DNA of 8,497 nt from a bacterium (GCA_018824795.1 JAHJFL010000119.1:1-8497), one strand, 5' to 3'; counted from the first letter of the stretch, positions 1 to 6,676 are shown. Made by a program: numbers and translations. Notes: generated from the letters alone by a model not told the origin.

Positions 1-16
1 CAAGGAGCCAAAAAAG

Positions 17-2014
17 ATGAAATATTTAGCAGGATTTATGGGTCTAGTAGCCTTCATCATAATTGGAGTATATGTTCTTGCCTTTACGCCGTTTGGTAAT
101 GCGATTGTAGTACCAATGATTGAGTCAAAAATACAGCAAGAGACGAAACTCGATAGCAGATTAACTACGTTTAGATTAAGCATGAGTGATTTTGAGATAA
201 TTTTAGAACTCAGCCCAGACAATACAGTTCAGGCCAATGGAAATTATTCTCTATTTTCAAAAGCCTTTGATGTTGCTTACAGAGTCAGACTAAACAAGCT
301 CAGTGATTTACAGACACTTAGTCAAACGCAGCTTGTAGGAACTCTTTTTACAGAGGGAACGGCGAAGGGAGATATGGCACTCATGCAAATCGATGGTGTA
401 AGTGACCTTGCAAAAAGTGAAACTACCTACCATGTGGAACTTACACAGCTGAATCCGACTTCCATCATAGCAAAAGCAAAGCATGTAGATTTACTAACTT
501 TACTTGGAATGGTCGGACAAAAACCTTATGCAAGTGCGCAAGTGGATTTGGATGTAGATTTTAAAAATATTACTCCGCACGCACTTGATGGAATAATAAC
601 ACTGCAAACGCAAAAAGGAAAAGTTGACACAAAACTCATGAAGAGTGATTTTAATGTCACAATGCCTGAGATGGCGTTTAGTATGAACTTGGATGCGAAA
701 CTTGAGCGTGAGAGAATAGATTATACCTATGCACTTAACTCCAATTTGGCAAAAATAACTTCATCAGGGAAAGTTCTTCCTGAACCTCTCTCGGTAGATG
801 TTAAATATGACTTGAATGTGCAAGAACTTGCTGTTTTTAAACCCATTACAAATGCACCTCTTCGCGGACCTATGAAGCTTTATGGAAACGTAAAGGGGAC
901 AAAAGAGAGTATGAAAGTTGATGGTAAAAGTGATATTTTTGGTTCAGATACAAGCTTTCAAACCTTATTAAAGAATTTTGAGCCAATAACGCTTCAGGCA
1001 AAGATGAAAAATCTCAAACTAGAAAAAGTTTTGTATATGCTCGACCAACCGCATTACGCAGATGGTGTTTTATCACTTGATGTTGATCTCTCAGATGCCC
1101 GAAGTAAAAGCCTCAAAGGAAATGTTAAAACAACCATTACCAATGGTTTACTCGATTCTAAATACATAACAAAAGCCTATGCCTTTAAAAGTGAGATGCC
1201 TCGTACTATTTTTGATCTGACCACAAGCAGCATTTTAAGCGCAAATATTATAGACACACAAGTGACGCTCAATTCAAACCTTGCCACTTTTAATATGCAA
1301 AAAGTTCGTTTTGATATGAGTGATGCTTCGCTCAATTCTGATTATAAACTCTCAGCACAAAATTTAGATGCGTTTTATTTTGCAACACAAAGACATATGC
1401 GTGGTGGAGTTGTTGCGAATGGGACGTTTAAACAAGCAAAAGATTTGGATTTGAGTATACATTCCAATCTTGCCGGTGGAGTAATAGAAGCAAATCTTCA
1501 TAATGATGATTTTAAAGCAGAACTAAAATCTCTGCAAACACTGAGTTTGTTGAACATGCTCATGTACCCTGAAATATTTAAAGCTTCCATGAATGGCACA
1601 ATGACATATAATTTACTTCAGGAAAAAGGAAATTTAAACGCGAATCTACTCGATGGCGTTTTTACAAAAAATGAAATATTCACGCTCATTAAACAATATG
1701 GTGTGCTTGATATGTATGAAGAGCGTTTTAAAGGTGATGTAAACGCAAACATTAACAAAGAATTTATTGTTGCATCTTTAGAGCTATTGTCTAATAAATC
1801 TTCTATAAAAACGCAAAACGCAAAGCTTAACTCTAAAACCAAAGAGATAAACGCAGACCTAGATTTGGTTGTGAACAAGAACCCAATCTCTGCTTCCATT
1901 AAAGGAAAAACAGATGCGCCTAAAGTTTCAGTAGATTTGGAAAAATTTATGAAGTCAAAAGCAGGTGACGCAGTGAAAACAGAGGTCAATAAATTTCTAA
2001 AAGGTCTCTTTTAG
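17..2014 (+). CDS. AsmA/TamB-like single-span envelope protein
   Basis: This 665-residue protein has one N-terminal hydrophobic segment (about residues 4-26) after a short MKYL start, followed by a long periplasmic-type region. That region has no cysteine-rich or catalytic motif. It consists of alternating short beta-like stretches with repeated patterns such as LDVDF, LSLDVDL, NANLLDGVF and NADLDLVV. Proteins of this shape belong to the AsmA/TamB-like group, which form long beta grooves anchored in the inner membrane and are linked to lipid transport or outer-membrane assembly. That role is known for the family and is only inferred here. The C-terminus ends in a lysine-rich amphipathic segment (VEKFM-like, about residues 640-665). 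The start at 17 is supported by AAGGAG at 2-7 with nine bases of spacing. Its stop is one base from the stop of a convergent gene. The exact subfamily is not recognised. Confidence 0.8.
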   Translation: MKYLAGFMGLVAFIIIGVYVLAFTPFGNAIVVPMIESKIQQETKLDSRLTTFRLSMSDFEIILELSPDNTVQANGNYSLFSKAFDVAYRVRLNKLSDLQTLSQTQLVGTLFTEGTAKGDMALMQIDGVSDLAKSETTYHVELTQLNPTSIIAKAKHVDLLTLLGMVGQKPYASAQVDLDVDFKNITPHALDGIITLQTQKGKVDTKLMKSDFNVTMPEMAFSMNLDAKLERERIDYTYALNSNLAKITSSGKVLPEPLSVDVKYDLNVQELAVFKPITNAPLRGPMKLYGNVKGTKESMKVDGKSDIFGSDTSFQTLLKNFEPITLQAKMKNLKLEKVLYMLDQPHYADGVLSLDVDLSDARSKSLKGNVKTTITNGLLDSKYITKAYAFKSEMPRTIFDLTTSSILSANIIDTQVTLNSNLATFNMQKVRFDMSDASLNSDYKLSAQNLDAFYFATQRHMRGGVVANGTFKQAKDLDLSIHSNLAGGVIEANLHNDDFKAELKSLQTLSLLNMLMYPEIFKASMNGTMTYNLLQEKGNLNANLLDGVFTKNEIFTLIKQYGVLDMYEERFKGDVNANINKEFIVASLELLSNKSSIKTQNAKLNSKTKEINADLDLVVNKNPISASIKGKTDAPKVSVDLEKFMKSKAGDAVKTEVNKFLKGLF

Positions 2015-2015
2015 A

Positions 2016-2453
2016 TTATTGAAGAAGAGTTCTTAACTCTTCTTGCGTCTGAGCGAAATCTATTTGTTCTACTTTTGCATCTCTGAGGTGAAGGACTGTA
2101 ACTGCACCTTCTGCATAAGGCAGGGTCAAATTATAAGCTTCATCATAACTCAAAAGAATCTCATGTTTATAGTCCCGCATTCTTGGAAGTACAAAAAGGT
2201 TTAAAATTCCAGAAGGCACTTGTGAGATATCGACGAGCATTTGTGTATCGCTTCTCATGCCAAATGCTTCAAAATACTTATTTGCAAGGCGTGTACTCTC
2301 TTTGTCCCATGCAATAACCCAAACGCCATCTTTTAATAATAATATTTTCTTTTCATGCTGCGAGACGAGTTCTATAGGTTTTGTGAAATCTCCGACTTGC
2401 AACATTTGAGCGCTTAGAAGCAGAGGTAAAAAGAGGTAAAAAAGTTTCTTCAT
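2016..2453 (-). CDS. Small exported protein with thioredoxin-like fold, no CxxC
   Basis: This 145-residue protein has a clear signal peptide: MKK, a leucine-rich core (residues 4-13) and a likely cleavage after LLSA (residue 15), so it probably acts in the periplasm. The mature part begins with a VGDF segment like those of thioredoxin/AhpC-type proteins. A hydrophobic strand (WVIAWDK) follows where a CxxC motif would normally sit, then a VPSG turn reminiscent of the cis-proline region, and a final strand-helix ending in EELRTLL. There is no cysteine at all, so a redox role like thioredoxin is unlikely. The fold is inferred from pattern and the function is unknown. The start is supported by AAGGA at 2461-2465 with seven bases of spacing. 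That SD overlaps the stop codon of the upstream comF-like gene (TAAGGA), which suggests translational coupling. The C-terminal codons also form a perfect hairpin. Confidence 0.75.
   Translation of the reverse strand: MKKLFYLFLPLLLSAQMLQVGDFTKPIELVSQHEKKILLLKDGVWVIAWDKESTRLANKYFEAFGMRSDTQMLVDISQVPSGILNLFVLPRMRDYKHEILLSYDEAYNLTLPYAEGAVTVLHLRDAKVEQIDFAQTQEELRTLLQ
2022..2044. terminator. Perfect 10-bp hairpin between convergent genes
   Basis: AAGAAGAGTT (2022-2031) and AACTCTTCTT (2035-2044) are perfect inverted copies separated by CTT. The hairpin begins eight bases after the plus-strand stop at 2014. It also lies inside the last codons of the minus-strand gene ending at 2016, encoding its EELRTLL tail. 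Neither side is followed by a clear T run, so it is not a textbook Rho-independent terminator. A bidirectional terminator or an RNA 3'-end stabiliser is plausible. Confidence 0.4.
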
Positions 2454-2463
2454 ATATTAATCC

Positions 2464-3033
2464 TTAGATACCGACGTCGGCAAGAGTTAAGCAAAAGAGG
2501 ACTTCTTTCTTATTCGCTTGCATAATCTGTATGGCTTGAGTGAGGGTTGATCCTGTTGTAATTATATCATCTACTAAAATAACTTCTTTTTCATCAAAGC
2601 TTTTTATTTCAAAATCTCTTGGATTAAGAAGTCTGAATTCTCTGCTTTTCCCAGAGTAAGAGATACTGTTTTTGGCTCTGAGTTTGTTGTAAAGCGGTTT
2701 TATATATGAAGAGTTTAACGCTTTATTGATGATAGCTGTATGTGAATAACCACTCAGTGGAACATCATCAACAGCGATGCTTACAGCTTGGTTTAAAAGT
2801 TCAAAACTCTTCGCAAACTTTTTAAAACTGTTTTGTGCCATAATTTTATAGATGTAATAGCCTAGGTCTGTATGCTTAGTGTGAAGCAGATCTTTGATTT
2901 CACTGTATTTGTAAAAAGAGAGTACTTCTACGCCTAAGAGCTTGCGTTTGTAAAGAGAAGGAGTTAAAAAAGTTTCTTGGCAGTTGTTGCAAATGTGAGA
3001 AAAAGAGAAGTTCTCACAGAGCAAACATTTCAT
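2464..3033 (-). CDS. comF: ComF/GntX-family phosphoribosyltransferase-like protein
   Basis: This 189-residue protein matches the ComF family in layout. A small N-terminal zinc ribbon has two cysteine pairs (C3-x2-C6 and C15-x2-C18). A central phosphoribosyltransferase-type domain follows, and a PRPP-binding loop VILVDDIITTGSTL lies at residues 151-164, near the C-terminus as usual. Family members are needed for DNA uptake in naturally transformable bacteria, but many lineages carry the gene without proven competence, and the phosphoribosyl substrate is not known. The length is at the short end of the family's usual range. It lies ten bases downstream of the lepA stop, with no SD in the intervening CTCAACCAAA, so translation probably depends on ribosomes finishing lepA. 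Its own TAA stop is part of the SD of the next gene. Family call is firm; the symbol is by family only. Confidence 0.85.
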   Translation of the reverse strand: MKCLLCENFSFSHICNNCQETFLTPSLYKRKLLGVEVLSFYKYSEIKDLLHTKHTDLGYYIYKIMAQNSFKKFAKSFELLNQAVSIAVDDVPLSGYSHTAIINKALNSSYIKPLYNKLRAKNSISYSGKSREFRLLNPRDFEIKSFDEKEVILVDDIITTGSTLTQAIQIMQANKKEVLFCLTLADVGI

Positions 3034-3043
3034 TTTGGTTGAG

Positions 3044-4834
3044 TTAGTCCATCTTGAGTACAGACATAAACGCCTCTTGAGGAAGCTGTACTTTTCCTAT
3101 GGACTTCATACGTTTTTTACCGGCTTTTTGTTTATCAAGAAGCTTGCGTTTACGTGTGATATCTCCACCGTAACATTTAGCAGTTACATTTTTACCCATA
3201 GATTTAACTGTTTCACGAGCTATAATCTGAGAGCCTAATGAGGCCTGAACAGCTACTTCAAAAAGTTGACGAGGTATTATCTCTTTCATATTTTTAACTA
3301 AAATACGACCGCGAGAGAGAGCCTGATTTCTAGGAACAACGATACTTAGTGCATCTATCGCTTCTCCAGCTACTTTAATGTCAAGTTTAACAAGGTCTCC
3401 AACTCTAAATTCAATCGGCTCATAATCAAATGAAGCATAACCTTTTGAAATTGACTTGAGCGTGTCATAAAAGTCCATTACTATTTCGTTCATAGGTACT
3501 TCATATTCGAGCATAACTCTATCTTGATTGAGGTAAGTCATTTTTGATTGAGTGCCACGCTTATTTATGAGAAGAGTTATAATATTTCCAAGATATTCAC
3601 TTGGTGTAATTACCGTAGCTCTTACATAAGGCTCTTCAATTCTATCTATACGGTTAACTTCCGGAAGCTCAGAAGGGTTATGAACATGAATTTCGTCACC
3701 GTTATTGAGATAAACTTTATAAATAACAGAGGGTGCAGAAGCTATTAAATCAAGATTAAATTCGCGTTCAAGTCTCTCTTTAACAACTTCCATATGAAGC
3801 ATGCCAAGAAATCCTACACGAAAACCAAAACCAAGAGCCAAAGAAGTTTCAGGCTCATAAGAGAGAGAACTGTCATTGAGTCTTAGTTTATTAAGCGCAT
3901 CGCGTAAATTTTCAAAATCATCTGTGTCAATTGGGTAGATACCAGCAAAAACAAATGGTTTCGCCGGTTCGTAATCAACTACTGGCTCTTTTGTCGGATT
4001 TTTTGCATCTGTAATAGTATCGCCGACATGAATAACATTCACTTCTTTTAAACCCAGAACAACTATTCCGATTTCTCCAGTTTGGATAGCCTCAGTTTTT
4101 TGGCGTTTAAGCGGGTGAGGGTACATCAAATCTAAAACTTGGTGCTCTTCCCCGTTGCTCATAAGTTTTACAACTTGCCCTTTTTTTATGGAACCATCAA
4201 AGATACGAACAAGCGCCAAAGCGCCAAGATAAGAGTCAAACCAGCTATCGTAAATGATTGCTTTTGTTGTTGCCGTAGGATCACCCACAGGCGCAGGAAT
4301 ACGGTCAACAATAGCATCGATAAGTTCACGAATTCCGACACCTGTTTTTGCAGAAACTAAACAAGCATCTGTAGCATCAATGCCTATACTTGTCTCAATC
4401 TCTTCTGCAACTTTAACCGGGTCTGCTGCTGGAAGGTCGATTTTATTTATAACGGGGATAAGTTCTAGATTGTTTTCCATAGCGAGGTAAACGTTTGCAA
4501 TAGTTTGCGCTTCAACGCCTTGTGCCGCATCAACAATCAAAAGTGCACCATCACTTGAAGCAAGAGACTTGCTAACTTCATAAGAGAAATCAACGTGGCC
4601 CGGAGTATCTATAAGATTTAATATATAGTGCTCACCATCTTTAACATAATCAAGACGTACACTTTGAGCTTTAATGGTAATTCCACGCTCTTTTTCGATG
4701 TCCATAGTGTCCATCATCTGTGTTTTCATCTCTCTTTGTGTTACGGCACCGCACTCTTGAATAATACGGTCAGCCAAAGTACTCTTGCCGTGGTCAATGT
4801 GAGCGATGATAGAAAAGTTTCTGATATTTTTCAA
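3044..4834 (-). CDS. lepA: Elongation factor 4 (LepA), ribosomal back-translocase GTPase
   Basis: This 596-residue protein is full length for LepA/EF4, a translational GTPase that binds ribosomes and affects translocation and ribosome assembly, especially under stress. All GTPase motifs are visible: AHIDHGKST (11-19), switch I ERGITIK (49-55), DTPGH (76-80), NKID (130-133) and SAK (161-163). The family's lysine- and arginine-rich C-terminal domain follows ([20 protein letters not shown], from about 555) and ends near VLKMD. The start codon is TTG at 4834, where the canonical [17 protein letters not shown]-terminus begins. It is supported by AGGA eight bases upstream, and no ATG or GTG would give a better N-terminus. 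It lies 60 bases downstream of prs and ten bases upstream of the comF-like gene, probably in one transcript. A nested inverted repeat occupies the prs-lepA junction. Confidence 0.98.
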   Translation of the reverse strand: MKNIRNFSIIAHIDHGKSTLADRIIQECGAVTQREMKTQMMDTMDIEKERGITIKAQSVRLDYVKDGEHYILNLIDTPGHVDFSYEVSKSLASSDGALLIVDAAQGVEAQTIANVYLAMENNLELIPVINKIDLPAADPVKVAEEIETSIGIDATDACLVSAKTGVGIRELIDAIVDRIPAPVGDPTATTKAIIYDSWFDSYLGALALVRIFDGSIKKGQVVKLMSNGEEHQVLDLMYPHPLKRQKTEAIQTGEIGIVVLGLKEVNVIHVGDTITDAKNPTKEPVVDYEPAKPFVFAGIYPIDTDDFENLRDALNKLRLNDSSLSYEPETSLALGFGFRVGFLGMLHMEVVKERLEREFNLDLIASAPSVIYKVYLNNGDEIHVHNPSELPEVNRIDRIEEPYVRATVITPSEYLGNIITLLINKRGTQSKMTYLNQDRVMLEYEVPMNEIVMDFYDTLKSISKGYASFDYEPIEFRVGDLVKLDIKVAGEAIDALSIVVPRNQALSRGRILVKNMKEIIPRQLFEVAVQASLGSQIIARETVKSMGKNVTAKCYGGDITRKRKLLDKQKAGKKRMKSIGKVQLPQEAFMSVLKMD

Positions 4835-4870
4835 TAAATATTTCCTGATAATAAATGTAACTATTTAAAT

Positions 4871-4912
4871 AATAGTCTTTAGTCGCGCGTGCGACTATGA
4901 AAATAGACTATT
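4871..4912. repeat. Nested inverted repeat across the prs stop and prs-lepA gap
   Basis: Outer arms AATAGTCT (4871-4878) and AGACTATT (4905-4912) are perfect complements. Inside them, TAGTCGC (4880-4886) and GCGACTA (4891-4897) form a second perfect 7-bp stem with a GCGT loop. The inner right arm includes the prs stop codon (4895-4897) and the outer right arm lies in the last prs codons. No T run follows in the minus-strand transcript, so this is more likely a processing, stability or attenuation element than a simple terminator. Confidence 0.5.
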
Positions 4913-5821
4913 TACACTTTCGTTGTGGTAAACGCGACGGATTACTTCTGCAAAGAGAGGCGCTACCGTTAAAACTTTTATTTTTTTATGTGGCTTTGTT
5001 ACTAAAGTATTTGTGATGATAAGCTCATCAAGTTCACCGTGCTCAAGGTTCTCATAAGCTTTTCCGCTTAAAACACCATGCGTTGCGCATGCCATAACAG
5101 AAGTCGCACCTTTGCTTTTTAGGGCACTTGCAGCTTTAACCATAGTCCCGGCAGTATCTACCATGTCGTCAATCATAATAACATCATGACCTTCAACATC
5201 ACCGATGATGTTCATGACTTCACTTTCATTTGCTTTTTCACGGCGTTTGTCTACAATAACCATCTCTAAGCCCATTCTTTTTGCAAAGTAACGAGCACGG
5301 GCAACACCACCAATATCTGGTGACGCGATAATAGGATTTGGAAGATTTTTACTTTTAATATACTGCTCAAAAGTGATAGAACCATAAAGATTGTCTACCG
5401 GAATATTGAAGAAACCTTGGATTTGACCAGCGTGTAAATCGATAGTTACAACTCTGTCAATACCGGCAGTTTGGTACATATCGGCTACAAGTTTAGCGGT
5501 AATAGGTACACGAGGAGCAGCTTTACGGTCTTGTCTTGCATAACCATAGTAAGGGACAACAGCTGTAATGCTTGAAGCAGAAGAGCGGCGCAGAGCATCT
5601 GTCATAATTAAAAGTTCCATCAAATTGTCATTTGAAGGAGCTCCTGTAGATTGAATGATGAAAACATCACGTCCACGAACGCTTTCAGCGATTTGGATAG
5701 AAATCTCTCCATCACTGAATCTTTTAACATCGGCCTTAGCTAATGGAACATCTAAAATCTGACAAACTTCTTTGCCAAATTCAACACTAGCAGAACCAGC
5801 AAAAATCTTATAACCACGCAT
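4895..5821 (-). CDS. prs: Ribose-phosphate pyrophosphokinase (PRPP synthetase)
   Basis: This cytoplasmic enzyme makes PRPP from ribose 5-phosphate and ATP, feeding purine, pyrimidine, histidine, tryptophan and NAD synthesis. At 308 residues it has the normal length for bacterial class I enzymes. The PRPP synthetase signature DLHAGQIQGFF is at 128-138, the N-terminal ATP-loop region FSDGEISIQIAESVRG at 35-50, YYGYARQDRK at 91-100, the catalytic flexible-loop KRR at 192-194, and the ribose-phosphate loop IDDMVDTAGT at 217-226. The ATG at 5821 is preceded by AAGGA with five bases of spacing. A TATAAT box at 5853-5858 would give a leader of about 25 bases. It follows the Fur-family gene by 73 bases on the same strand, so it may be transcribed both from its own promoter and by read-through. 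Confidence 0.98.
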   Translation of the reverse strand: MRGYKIFAGSASVEFGKEVCQILDVPLAKADVKRFSDGEISIQIAESVRGRDVFIIQSTGAPSNDNLMELLIMTDALRRSSASSITAVVPYYGYARQDRKAAPRVPITAKLVADMYQTAGIDRVVTIDLHAGQIQGFFNIPVDNLYGSITFEQYIKSKNLPNPIIASPDIGGVARARYFAKRMGLEMVIVDKRREKANESEVMNIIGDVEGHDVIMIDDMVDTAGTMVKAASALKSKGATSVMACATHGVLSGKAYENLEHGELDELIITNTLVTKPHKKIKVLTVAPLFAEVIRRVYHNESVNSLFS

Positions 5822-5852
5822 GGAATTCCTTCTTGGGAAAGTTTATGCGCGG

Positions 5853-5858
5853 ATTATA
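5853..5858 (-). promoter_or_regulatory. Candidate -10 box for prs
   Basis: The minus strand reads TGTATAATCC here, with a perfect TATAAT 32 bases upstream of the prs ATG, leaving room for the AAGGA ribosome site. No recognisable TTGACA lies at the expected distance. Campylobacterota promoters commonly depend on the -10 box with only a T-rich upstream region. The promoter lies in the 73-base gap after the Fur-family gene, so prs need not rely on that gene for expression. Confidence 0.55.
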
Positions 5859-5894
5859 CAAAAATTGTTCTGAGGGCTTGTTAAAACAAAGAAC

Positions 5895-6296
5895 TTAACC
5901 GCAGTTTTTGCAAACTCCAGATAAAACTAAATCTGCTTTAGCTATCTCAAAGTTTTCTAAAGTTGAAACACTGCTTACAATCGCATCTAAATCTATGCTG
6001 ATATCATGGATTGTCCCACATTTCTCGCACATAATGTGAGAATGGGAGTTTTTTGTAAGCTCGTAAACAGATTTTTTGTTTGGAAGTTTCACCTCTTGTA
6101 TGAAAGAGTTTTCAAGCATCAAATTTATATTTTTATAGATGGTTGCTAATGATATAGAGCTAAATTTTTTTATCATCACATCATATAAAGACTCAATGCT
6201 TATATGGCCATGGGCACACAATATATCTGTAATGGCCAAACGCTGAGGAGTAGCTTTAAGGTTATGACTTCGTAATATTTCTGTGTAATTATTCAT
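5895..6296 (-). CDS. Fur-family metal-dependent repressor, PerR-like
   Basis: This is a DNA-binding metalloregulator of the Fur superfamily, 133 residues from the ATG at 6296. The winged-helix domain starts with LKATPQRLAI (13-22), and the recognition-helix region ISLATIYKNINLMLENSF follows (about 48-65). The dimerisation/metal domain has HSH (85-87), CEKC (90-93) and a terminal CKNC (129-132). The two CxxC pairs form the structural zinc site, and H31, H85, H87 and D98 are plausible regulatory-metal ligands. The HDI after the zinc knuckle is more like peroxide-sensing PerR than iron-sensing Fur, but this is a weak discriminator. A GTG at 6311 would add five residues that are not family-like, and neither start has an SD. 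The ATG is preferred because a TATAAT box overlaps the upstream codons, so the message may be leaderless. It lies upstream of prs on the same strand. Confidence 0.9.
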   Translation of the reverse strand: MNNYTEILRSHNLKATPQRLAITDILCAHGHISIESLYDVMIKKFSSISLATIYKNINLMLENSFIQEVKLPNKKSVYELTKNSHSHIMCEKCGTIHDISIDLDAIVSSVSTLENFEIAKADLVLSGVCKNCG

Positions 6297-6302
6297 GACA
6301 AA

Positions 6303-6308
6303 ATTATA
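6303..6308 (-). promoter_or_regulatory. Candidate -10 box giving a leaderless fur-family mRNA
   Basis: The minus strand reads TGTATAATTTTGTC immediately before the ATG at 6296. The TATAAT ends seven bases before the ATG, so transcription would start at or next to the A of the start codon. No AGGA-like sequence lies upstream of the ATG or of the alternative GTG at 6311. The hexamer 17 bases upstream is TTATCC, a weak -35. Confidence 0.4.
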
Positions 6309-6349
6309 CACTATCTACTATTAAAGGATAAAAGTTATTATTTATTTTT

Positions 6350-6366
6350 AATATAATCCTTATATT
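6350..6366. promoter_or_regulatory. AT-rich 7-3-7 palindrome upstream of the Fur-family gene
   Basis: AATATAA (6350-6356) and TTATATT (6360-6366) are perfect inverted arms around TCC. The site lies 54-70 bases before the regulator's ATG and nine bases beyond the stop of the YhcH-like relic. Fur and PerR boxes are AT-rich near-palindromes of about this size, and many such regulators control themselves, so an operator is possible. It does not match a consensus box exactly, and low-complexity AT sequence can give such palindromes by chance. Confidence 0.3.
6356..6366 (+). repeat. 11-bp direct repeat, copy 1 (relic 3' side)
   Basis: ATCCTTATATT occurs here and again at 6553-6563, where its complement AATATAAGGAT carries the ribosome site of the YhcH-like relic. 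The two copies flank the relic in the same orientation, 197 bases apart. This copy also forms the right part of the palindrome at 6350-6366. It may be a duplicated ribosome-binding segment or chance similarity in AT-rich DNA. Confidence 0.4.
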
Positions 6367-6374
6367 TGAAGTTC

Positions 6375-6545
6375 TTATAGTTGCGTTAGAAGTTCTTTTT
6401 TAATTTTTACAACAACTTTTTTTATAAACTCAGGTTTGACATCAATCATTAATCCGGCCATATGTGCATCATGCGGATAAAGCATAACAAAAGTTTCAGG
6501 AGTAAAATAATAAAGTTGGTAGTTTTCCAGAGAGTCTATAATCAT
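6375..6545 (-). pseudogene. Relic of a YhcH/YjgK/YiaL-family gene, middle deleted
   Basis: This 56-codon frame ends with the typical C-terminus of the YhcH/YjgK/YiaL cupin-like family: FVMLYPHDAHMAG (residues about 19-31), then IKKVVVKIKKELL. In full-length members of about 150 residues these features lie in the last third, where the PxDxH motif follows the 'FAIFFP' strand. The first residues, MIIDSLENY, resemble the family's N-terminus (MI-D-LEN-Y), so the gene appears to keep both ends and to have lost roughly 90-100 codons in frame from the middle. The lost part includes the conserved E-H-YIDIQ region, so a normal active site cannot form. The 5' end is intact: ATG at 6545, AAGGA at 6554-6558 with eight bases of spacing, and TATAAT at 6569-6574. 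A short peptide could therefore still be made. Full-length relatives are linked to sugar or sialic acid metabolism. A deliberately short protein cannot be excluded. Confidence 0.6.
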
Positions 6546-6552
6546 GATACAT

Positions 6553-6563
6553 ATCCTTATATT
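6553..6563 (+). repeat. 11-bp direct repeat, copy 2 (relic 5' side)
   Basis: Second copy of ATCCTTATATT. Read on the minus strand it contains AAGGA, the Shine-Dalgarno sequence of the YhcH-like relic starting at 6545. Identity with the copy at 6356-6366 stops at both ends after eleven bases. Confidence 0.4.
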
Positions 6564-6568
6564 AGAAA

Positions 6569-6574
6569 ATTATA
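6569..6574 (-). promoter_or_regulatory. Candidate -10 box for the YhcH-like relic
   Basis: A perfect TATAAT on the minus strand lies about 24 bases upstream of the relic's ATG, followed at proper spacing by AAGGA. No convincing -35 is visible. Its preservation indicates that the native 5' end of the relic gene survives. Confidence 0.4.
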
Positions 6575-6620
6575 GAGATATTTGCCTGAAAGTATTGTGA
6601 GATTTTTTGCAGGTGAATGT

Positions 6621-6633
6621 GCGGAACGTCCGC
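6621..6633. repeat. GC-rich short inverted repeat in the divergent spacer
   Basis: GCGGA (6621-6625) and TCCGC (6629-6633) are perfect inverted arms around ACG. A smaller AAAG/CTTT pair follows at 6635-6645. The element stands out as the only GC-rich patch in an AT-rich spacer. It lies about 45 bases upstream of the methyltransferase-HNH start and about 50 bases upstream of the relic's -10 box. A protein-binding site between divergent promoters is possible. No T run makes it a terminator. Confidence 0.35.
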
Positions 6634-6647
6634 CAAAGGAGCTTTCG

Positions 6648-6656
6648 TATTATAAA
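6648..6656 (+). promoter_or_regulatory. Candidate -10 region for the methyltransferase-HNH gene
   Basis: TATTATAAA offers overlapping TATTAT and TATAAA boxes 20-30 bases upstream of the ATG at 6677. Transcription would start near 6661-6664, leaving a leader of about 13-16 bases without any AGGA-like ribosome site. A -35 box is not recognisable. Confidence 0.35.
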
Positions 6657-6676
6657 TTTTATGTTAATCTTACGCT

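Noticed and set aside
1618..1989. Open minus-strand frame of 123 codons inside the AsmA-like gene
   Set aside because: It lies wholly within a convincing coding sequence on the other strand, has no ribosome site and no recognisable domain.
3035..4837. Open plus-strand frames antisense to lepA
   Set aside because: They are shadows of the conserved lepA reading frame, with no independent domain signals.
5878..5889. TTGTT-AA-AACAA inverted repeat after the Fur-family stop as a terminator
   Set aside because: Only five weak A-T pairs and no following T run on the minus strand; likely chance in AT-rich DNA.
6297..6311. GTG at 6311 as start of the Fur-family protein
   Set aside because: It would add five residues not typical of the family, has no ribosome site, and its codons coincide with a TATAAT box.
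6661..6676. Upstream ATG at 6661 as start of the fusion protein
   Set aside because: It is 16 bases from the ATG at 6677 and therefore out of frame with the methyltransferase.
6546..6676. Remaining coding sequence of the YhcH-like gene upstream of the relic
   Set aside because: All three minus-strand frames were read. The in-frame one hits TAA nine codons upstream, and the others show no family motif such as the E-H-YIDIQ region.
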